Part shown: positions 7,960 to 12,321 of the stretch, in pieces | Numbering within the stretch: the first letter of the stretch is position 1 | Layout: every line of letters starts with the position of its first letter | Assembly (NCBI GenBank): GCA_014859985.1 | Contig: JACZKN010000009.1 | Span: 1 to 12,321 of the forward strand | DNA from: Candidatus Krumholzibacteriia bacterium | GTDB taxonomy: Bacteria > Krumholzibacteriota > Krumholzibacteriia > LZORAL124-64-63 | Direction: 5' to 3' | Length of the DNA stretch: 12,321 nucleotides | Made by a program: the position numbers and the translations under genes | The notes under the pieces: model-generated | Told to the model about the DNA's origin: nothing | Seen by the model: the letters and a program-made list of their open reading frames with translations, nothing else | The model's database searches: none

Positions 7960-8055
7960 GGTCGGATGAGGATCGCGGCGCGGCGCGCGCGAGGTCGGCT
8001 CGCCTTCGTGCCCCTACTCAAAACCCCATCGTTAGCCCAATTCTGACCGAGATTC

Positions 8056-8961
8056 TCAATAACCCCAGTATTCACGGGTGATTTCGACGAAATCAAGGCC
8101 CCCCGGGGGGCCTTGCCCAGGCCAAGGTGGGTGCGCGATTTGTGGTAGTACTCGAGGTAGTTGCGGACGATCCGCCTGGCGTGACGCTCGTTGAACACGA
8201 TCATGTGATTGAGGCATTCGCGCTTCAGCGTTGCCCATCGACGCGAGGGCGGCCGACACCGCGCCGCCATAGATCCCGTCGCGGTCCCGCACCAGGAACC
8301 GCGGCGCCGAATCGAACGGAAACGCCTGGTACAGCTGCAGCGCCGTCCACTCGGCCGTCGGGTGCGTGGTCACGTTGAAGTGCACAATCCGCCGCCGGTC
8401 CAGCGACAATACGACGAAGACGTAGAGGGTGCGGAACGTCACCGTCGGCACGGTCAGGAAATCGACGACCACGGTCTCGTGCAGGTGGTTCATCAGGAAC
8501 GTCTTCCAGTTCCGGGTCGGCCGGCCGCGGCGCTTGACCATGTACCGGGCCACGGTCGCCTCGCTGACGTAGTGGCCCAGCTTCATCAACTCGCCGTGGA
8601 TGCGCGGCGCGCCCCAGGTGGGGTTCTCCCGCGAGATCCGCTTGATGAGTTCGATCGCCTCCGACCGGACCCGCGGACGGCCGACTTCCTTCGGCTTGCT
8701 CTTCCATTTCCACCACAGCCGCCAGCCCTTGCGGTGCCAGGCGATCACGGTCTCGGGCTTCACCAGGCGCAGCGGCCGGCGCCAGCCCGCCCACCAACGG
8801 CACAGCAGAACCCAGAACGCGCGGTCGGCGTTGGTCAACGGCGGCTTGGGGATGGTGCGCTGCAGGACCAGGATCTGCTGGCGCAGGGCCAGGTTCTCCA
8901 GGAGCAGGTCACGGCGGGGGCGCAGGAGGTCGCGCAGGGTGTCGAGCAGGATGGTGAGCAT
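8056..8961 (-). pseudogene. rve-type (IS481/IS3-like) transposase lacking its catalytic Glu
   Basis: The family start is ATG at 8961 (MLTILLDTLRDLL); an upstream in-frame ATG at 9057 gives a non-family extension. The N-terminal helical part (NLALRQQILVLQR), winged-helix region (WGAPRIHGELMKLGHYVSEATVARY) and integrase core (VVVDFLTVPT, Asp167; RFLVRDRDGIYG, Asp226) are intact. At 8229-8233 the reading frame changes from AALASMG directly to LKRECLNHMIVFNERHARRI in another frame. The roughly 25 residues normally between them, including the PYVERLIGS-type motif with the third catalytic residue, are missing. The second frame keeps the terminal YYHKSRTHLGLGK block, then similarity ends at about 8112, at a 20-bp palindrome, without the usual C-terminus. 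One frame ends at 8056; the other runs on meaninglessly into the kinase gene's 3' end. I found no convincing terminal inverted repeats. Confidence 0.85.
8080..8114. terminator. Two adjacent palindromes, terminator-like
   Basis: GATTTCG-A-CGAAATC (8080-8094) is followed without a gap by a perfect 20-bp palindrome, AAGGCCCCCC/GGGGGGCCTT (8095-8114). They sit 120-155 bp after the kinase stop and at the point where similarity of the convergent transposase ends. Either transcription direction could form the GC hairpin; leftward it is followed by GATTTCG, only weakly T-rich. It could serve as a bidirectional transcription block or be scar structure at the IS end. Confidence 0.4.
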
Positions 8962-9063
8962 CCGTGGGATATCGGTCGCGCCGCAGGCTGGTTGAGATGC
9001 AAGTGGTGGATATGCAATTGAATAGGGGATGTGGAGGATGCTAAGGACAGGGGCCATGATCTG

Positions 9064-9894
9064 TTAGGGGGCGCCAGGCTTCCGGCCGCGCGACGTGCCT
9101 TCAGGCAGCTTCGAGATGAGAGATCGTTGGACAAACTCCAGCGCCTGGTGAGGTTCATAGGAAATGCCGGAGGCAAGCAGCGGCGGGACATCCCGCAGGA
9201 ACACATCATCGTCCATCTTAGCGGCGAGGTTCAGTTCGAACTGCGTCCGGGTGACCCGCAGGCCGTCGTGTTCCATGTACCGCAGGAAGCAATCGACGAC
9301 CGCCTGGGTGTCAAGATCCGGAATGCGGGAAAGCGCCTCGGAGAGATCGAAGAGGTCGCGCCCCTTCCTCCGCTGGTAGAGCGCGCGTACCTTGGTGCCG
9401 AGGAGTTCCTCGGGCCCGTAGGTGAGCAGTTCGGCCTCGCCGCGGAACCAGGGGTTGTCGACCACGAACCGGGAACGACGCAGGCCCAGGACCGCGAAGT
9501 GCTCCCGGGTGTTGATCTCCACCTTGAGCTTCAGCGGCGTGACGGGCCTCGCTTCCGAGTCGAAGCGGTACATGAAGGTCGCTCGCCCTTGGCTCTGCTT
9601 CCAACGCGGCTCACCCAGCCACGGATCGAGGCATGAACGCATCGCCTGCAGCACAGGCCCGATGGGGCCGGGGTTGACCTGCACGAGGTCGATGTCCTCG
9701 GAATAGCGGACCGGCGGATCGAAGTGGAGCTTCTGCAGCGCCGTGCCGCCGCGGAAAGCGAGCTCCCGGGCCAGGAGGTCATCGCGGTAGAGTTCGACCA
9801 GAGCCCGGCTGATGACGAGGTCCTGCTCGACCTGGGCGTCGGTGGCCCACCGGGCCGTGCCGCGCCACGCGGTAATGTGAGCGCGAGGGATCAT
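9064..9894 (-). CDS. AbiEii-family nucleotidyltransferase toxin
   Basis: A 276-residue member of the AbiEii (DUF1814) nucleotidyltransferase family, toxin half of the type IV-like AbiE toxin-antitoxin/abortive infection system. Characterised relatives transfer nucleotides to cellular RNAs and stop growth. All family motifs are visible: GGTALQK (49-55) and SEDIDL with metal-binding Asp67 and Asp69 (motif I), KVEIN (Lys124, Glu126, Asn128; motif II), ELLGTKVRAL with Lys168 (motif III) and GRDLFDL (Arg179, Asp180, Asp183; motif IV). The length is typical and the frame undamaged, so it is probably functional. Its ATG overlaps the upstream antitoxin stop as ATGA (9891-9894), indicating translational coupling, and no separate ribosome site is needed. 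It stops (TAA, complement of 9064-9066) about 100 bp from the start of the dead transposase. Confidence 0.92.
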   Translation of the reverse strand: MIPRAHITAWRGTARWATDAQVEQDLVISRALVELYRDDLLARELAFRGGTALQKLHFDPPVRYSEDIDLVQVNPGPIGPVLQAMRSCLDPWLGEPRWKQSQGRATFMYRFDSEARPVTPLKLKVEINTREHFAVLGLRRSRFVVDNPWFRGEAELLTYGPEELLGTKVRALYQRRKGRDLFDLSEALSRIPDLDTQAVVDCFLRYMEHDGLRVTRTQFELNLAAKMDDDVFLRDVPPLLASGISYEPHQALEFVQRSLISKLPEGTSRGRKPGAP

Positions 9895-10703
9895 GTGTCG
9901 ACCTCGATCTGCTCGTTGACGAGCAGGCGCCAGCGGCGGTCCTTCAAAGCCGCGTCGGACGGGCGGTCAGGCCGCAGGGCCAGGTAGCGAGGGCGGCGCT
10001 CAGCGACCCAATCAGCCAGCCCGCCACCCAGTTCACCCGCTCCGACCAGGTCCAGCAGATGGCCCAGGCGTTGAGCGTTCGCCAGGCTGCCGTCGAGCTT
10101 GGCGGCCTCCACGGTCCACATGGGGTCCATCCTCTCGGCAAGCTCCGCCAGCACGGTGGCCACGTTGCCGAGGTGGCCCGTGGCATCCAGATACCGCAGC
10201 AGGTCCAGGGCGGTCGCCTCCGGGGTCGAAACGCGCATCAGCCCGGTCTCGGTCTTCACGTCCACGAGCGGAGTGGACTCCATGCCGCGCTTCTTGAAGA
10301 ACCTGATCCGTCCACGGCCGGCCGCCATGGGCCGGAGTTGCCCGTCGGTGACGACCTGGAACTCCTGTGGCTGCTGGTGGGCGGCCCCGTGCAGGGAGGC
10401 GGCGCTCAGCAGGCCCACGTAGTACGGGCGGTTGGAGAACGCCATCAGGTCGCCGATGTACCAGTCCGGCGGCGGGGCCCCGGCTTGGCGGTATTCGATC
10501 GGCACGATGACGAAGAAGCCGCGACGAGGGACGGCCAGGCGGTTCTTGGCGACCAGCCGCTGGACCGCCTTCGTGAGAGCCACATCGGTGATTCCGAGCG
10601 CGGCGATCGCCTCGTCGCGGGTCAAGGTGTAGCGGCCGCCGGCCTGGAGATCATCGACCAGCTTGGCCAGGCTGTCGGGGGCGGAGTGTTGGATGGTATG
10701 CAA
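9891..10703 (-). CDS. AbiEi-family antitoxin/repressor
   Basis: A 270-residue protein of the AbiEi antitoxin family and first gene of the leftward operon. Residues about 20-72 form a winged helix (YTLTRDEAIAALGITDVALTKAVQRL...NRLAVPRRGFFVIV), the DNA-binding part through which known AbiEi proteins repress their own promoter. The C-terminal two thirds (DWYIGDLMAF, YYVGLLSAASLHGAAHQQPQ, STPEATALDLLRY) match the AbiEi C-terminal region needed to neutralise the toxin. The start is TTG (complement of 10701-10703): it has a strong GGAGG (complement of 10711-10715) with a 7-nt spacer, and no ATG upstream is better placed. A weak start may limit antitoxin synthesis. It overlaps the toxin gene by 4 nt. 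Autorepression is inferred from the family; no operator is proven here. Confidence 0.9.
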   Translation of the reverse strand: MHTIQHSAPDSLAKLVDDLQAGGRYTLTRDEAIAALGITDVALTKAVQRLVAKNRLAVPRRGFFVIVPIEYRQAGAPPPDWYIGDLMAFSNRPYYVGLLSAASLHGAAHQQPQEFQVVTDGQLRPMAAGRGRIRFFKKRGMESTPLVDVKTETGLMRVSTPEATALDLLRYLDATGHLGNVATVLAELAERMDPMWTVEAAKLDGSLANAQRLGHLLDLVGAGELGGGLADWVAERRPRYLALRPDRPSDAALKDRRWRLLVNEQIEVDT

Positions 10704-10868
10704 GAATGGACCTCCGGCGGTCGATTTTGCGTATAGACTGCGATCCGGAGGCTAGCCGTGGCTTGGGTAGATTGCAACAGGATTTAACGCAGGAAAGGGG
10801 CTCTTCGCGGTGCCATCGAGTCGGCTCTGGACCGAGACGAGTGGAGTTCGGCCAATATGCAAATGCGC

Positions 10869-10885
10869 TGCGTTTTGGACGAAAG
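10869..10885 (+). repeat. Operator-like direct repeat, copy 1
   Basis: TGCGTTTTGGACGAAAG. It matches copy 2 (10929-10945) at 16 of 17 positions, and an ATGCA block (10858-10862) about 10 bp upstream is also shared at the same spacing (10917-10921). The copy lies just upstream of the proposed -35 hexamer (10889-10894). The two copies start 60 bp apart. Confidence 0.75.
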
Positions 10886-10888
10886 CCC

Positions 10889-10918
10889 TGGACGCGGCGC
10901 CCGATATGCGTCTATAAT
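10889..10918 (+). promoter_or_regulatory. Promoter of the DUF4143 ATPase gene
   Basis: A perfect -10 TATAAT (10913-10918) preceded, across an 18-bp spacer, by TGGACG (10889-10894), which matches TTGACA at four of six positions. Transcription would start near 10925, giving a leader of only about 30 nt. Operator-like repeats lie on both sides. Confidence 0.65.
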
Positions 10919-10928
10919 GCAGTCCCGT

Positions 10929-10945
10929 TGCATTTTGGACGAAAG
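10929..10945 (+). repeat. Operator-like direct repeat, copy 2
   Basis: TGCATTTTGGACGAAAG, located between the predicted transcription start and the ATG at 10954. Its last bases overlap the ribosome-binding stretch AAGGG (10943-10947), so a bound protein, or an RNA-level interaction, could block both transcription and translation of the ATPase gene. Confidence 0.75.
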
Positions 10946-10953
10946 GGCCGCTC

Positions 10954-12321
10954 ATGTACATCCTCCGCACCCTCGAGCCCTATTTCCGTGAGGCTGCCGC
11001 CCACTTCCCGGTCATGCTGGTCACCGGCGCTCGGCAGGTGGGCAAGACCACGTTCCTGCGGGAGATCGCGGGCGACGAGCGGACCTACATCAGCCTCGAC
11101 GACCCACGCGTCGCCGACCTGGCGCGCACCGACCCCGCCCTGTTCATGCAGCGGTATCCAGGCCCCGTGCTTATCGACGAGATCCAGTACGCTCCCGGCC
11201 TGCTGCCGTACATCAAGCTGGCCGTGGACGAGGAGCAGCGTCCCGGCCGCTTCTGGTTGACGGGATCGCAGCAGTTCCATCTCATGCGCGACGTGGCCGA
11301 GTCCCTGGCCGGGCGCGTGGGGATCGTCCACCTGCTGGGGCTCTCGCGCCGCGAGCAGGACGGCCAGGCCGGCGACCACGGCCCCTTCCTGCCCGCGCCC
11401 GATGCGCTGGCGGCCCGGCTCGCGGACGCCGCGCCGCTGCCGCTGCCGGAGCTGTACCGCCGCATCTGGCGCGGCAGCTACCCGGCGCTGACCCGTGATC
11501 CGGGACTGGATCGGGACCTCTACTTCAGCTCGTACGTCCAGACCTACCTGCAGCGGGACGTGCGCGACCTGGCCCGCGTCGGCGACGAGACGGCGTTCCT
11601 GCGCTTCGTGCGGGCCTGCGCCGCGCGCACCGCCCAGCTGCTGAATGTGGCCGACCTGGCCTGCGATGCCGACGTGGCGCCCAACACGGCCAAGCACTGG
11701 CTGTCGGTGCTCGAGGCCTCGGGCATCGTCTATCGGCTGGAGCCCTACCACGCGAACGTCACCAAGCGCCTGGTCAAGACACCCAAGCTCTACTTCCTGG
11801 ATACGGGGCTCTGCTCCTGGCTGACCGGCTGGACCAGCCCCGAGACGCTGGAGGCCGGCGCCGCGTCCGGCGCCATGCTCGAGACGTGGGTCCTGGTCGA
11901 GATCCTCAAGTCCTGGTGGCACCGGGGCAAGCAGGCGCCTTTCTACTTCTACCGGGACAAGGACAAGAAGGAGATCGACCTCCTGATCGTTCGGGACGAC
12001 GCCATCCATCCCGTGGAGATCAAGAAGTCGGCTTCGCCGGGGCGCGATGCCGTGCGGCACTTCGGCGTGTTGGCGCGGCTGGACCGGCCGGTCGGGGCGG
12101 GCGGGGTGGTCTGCCTGGCCGAGTCGTCGCTGCCGCTGGTGAGCGGGATCGTGCTGTCCATCGCCGCCGGGTCGCTGGCCGGGACGGCGTTTCTGACCGT
12201 GAGCAGCAGCGCCCGGATCTCCCTGCCGTGGAGCGAGTTCGCGGTGCTCGCCGCGATCGCCGTCGCGGCCGCGGTCGTCATGGCCGGGATGACGGTCATC
12301 GCCGCCAGCCCCCGCATCCGC
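10954..12321 (+). CDS. AAA_14/DUF4143 ATPase, open at the window end with a membrane tail
   Basis: The frame runs 456 codons from ATG 10954 (AAGGG 6 nt upstream) to the window end without a stop. Residues 1-395 are an AAA+ ATPase of the AAA_14/DUF4143 group: Walker A GARQVGKTT (25-33), Walker B VLIDEIQYAP (Asp75, Glu76), sensor-like WLTGSQQF, and the DUF4143 part with YVQTYLQRDVRDL, YFLDTGL and a PD-(D/E)XK-like core EIDLLI (Asp342)...PVEIKK (Glu355, Lys357). Members are frequent in archaea and bacteria, often near toxin-antitoxin and defence genes; their role is not established. The family normally ends about ten residues after the ESSLPL point. Here residue 396 onward is unrelated: two hydrophobic segments (about 396-416 and 429-451) separated by a short loop with LPWSEF, ending ASPRIR. 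This looks like the tail of an FtsX/MacB-type ABC permease. It is either a real gene fusion at a recombination junction or an assembly chimera. Confidence 0.85.
   Translation, partial: MYILRTLEPYFREAAAHFPVMLVTGARQVGKTTFLREIAGDERTYISLDDPRVADLARTDPALFMQRYPGPVLIDEIQYAPGLLPYIKLAVDEEQRPGRFWLTGSQQFHLMRDVAESLAGRVGIVHLLGLSRREQDGQAGDHGPFLPAPDALAARLADAAPLPLPELYRRIWRGSYPALTRDPGLDRDLYFSSYVQTYLQRDVRDLARVGDETAFLRFVRACAARTAQLLNVADLACDADVAPNTAKHWLSVLEASGIVYRLEPYHANVTKRLVKTPKLYFLDTGLCSWLTGWTSPETLEAGAASGAMLETWVLVEILKSWWHRGKQAPFYFYRDKDKKEIDLLIVRDDAIHPVEIKKSASPGRDAVRHFGVLARLDRPVGAGGVVCLAESSLPLVSGIVLSIAAGSLAGTAFLTVSSSARISLPWSEFAVLAAIAVAAAVVMAGMTVIAASPRIR
12139..12321 (+). other. Permease-like membrane tail fused in frame to the ATPase
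   Basis: 61 codons after the ATPase homology. Segment 1, VSGIVLSIAAGSLAGTAFL, and segment 2, FAVLAAIAVAAAVVMAGM, are strongly hydrophobic, Ala/Val/Gly-rich and of helix length. The order helix, short loop, LPW..., helix, then basic residues resembles the last two helices of an FtsX domain. DUF4143 ATPases are soluble and lack such a tail. The identification as permease is by pattern only. Confidence 0.5.

Larger units (their letters stand above)
10704..10953. promoter_or_regulatory. Divergent intergenic region of AbiE operon and DUF4143 ATPase
   Basis: 250 bp between two divergent genes. Left edge: ribosome site GGAGG for the antitoxin (minus strand) and, just beyond, a possible leftward -10 TATACG (complement of about 10730-10735) with no good -35. 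Right edge: a clear rightward promoter (-10 TATAAT) and two copies of a 17-bp repeat. The middle (10750-10860) shows nothing I recognise. Confidence 0.55.

Noticed and set aside
7990..9045. Terminal inverted repeats of the second rve-type element (CCCCTACTCAA near 8011 against CCCCTATTCAA on the other strand near 9028)
   Set aside because: Only about 10 of 13 bases match, and the sites do not sit symmetrically to the coding part. Not distinguishable from chance.
10912..12060. 382-codon minus-strand frame opposite the ATPase gene, and the repeated FVQNA peptides at its end
   Set aside because: Shadow of the DUF4143 gene. The FVQNA peptides simply reflect the two DNA repeats read on the other strand.
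1..12321. CRISPR array, tRNA, rRNA or riboswitch
   Set aside because: No regularly spaced repeats, no cloverleaf with a T-arm signature, no rRNA-like block and no known riboswitch core were found by reading both strands.

Overview
The window is about two-thirds G+C, bacterial and non-phage. The gene content is a lipoprotein with a Cys anchor followed by a Ser/Asp/Pro/Gly linker and propeller-type repeats, plus a Hanks-type kinase fused through one membrane helix to a TolB/PD40-like propeller. This suggests an uncultured high-GC Gram-negative of the FCB/Acidobacteria/Eisenbacteria-Krumholzibacteria sort, probably from a metagenome. That placement is inference from protein style only.

Layout. 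1-483: no convincing gene; leader of the lipoprotein. 484-2322 (+): secreted outer-membrane-type lipoprotein with beta-propeller repeats. 2459-2726 (-): C-terminal TPR tail of a lost gene. 2727-4837: an IS21-family element with well-preserved 54-bp ends and a possible 4-bp target duplication, but with dead istA and istB. 4842-5059 (-): a badly decayed remnant of an rve-type (IS481/IS3-like) transposase, which already abutted the TPR tail before the IS21 element landed between them. 5257-7959 (+): Ser/Thr protein kinase with a propeller sensor domain. 8056-8961 (-): a second, longer transposase of the same rve group, missing the segment that carries its catalytic Glu. 9064-10703 (-): a two-gene AbiE-type toxin/antitoxin (abortive infection) operon. 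10954 to the window end (+): a divergent AAA_14/DUF4143 ATPase with a PD-(D/E)XK-like C-terminus. Its reading frame runs without a stop into a membrane segment resembling an ABC permease (FtsX-like) tail.

How it fits together. The left and middle hold two host-type genes (lipoprotein, kinase) separated by layered, inactivated insertion sequences. The right third is an accessory module: the AbiE pair and the DUF4143 ATPase diverge from a 250-bp intergenic region. A near-perfect 17-bp repeat occurs on each side of a TATAAT promoter there, which looks like an operator. No element has a working transposase, so the region seems to be a graveyard of insertions. The in-frame ATPase/permease junction near 12138 may mark the right edge of the accessory segment. 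No CRISPR array, tRNA or rRNA was seen.
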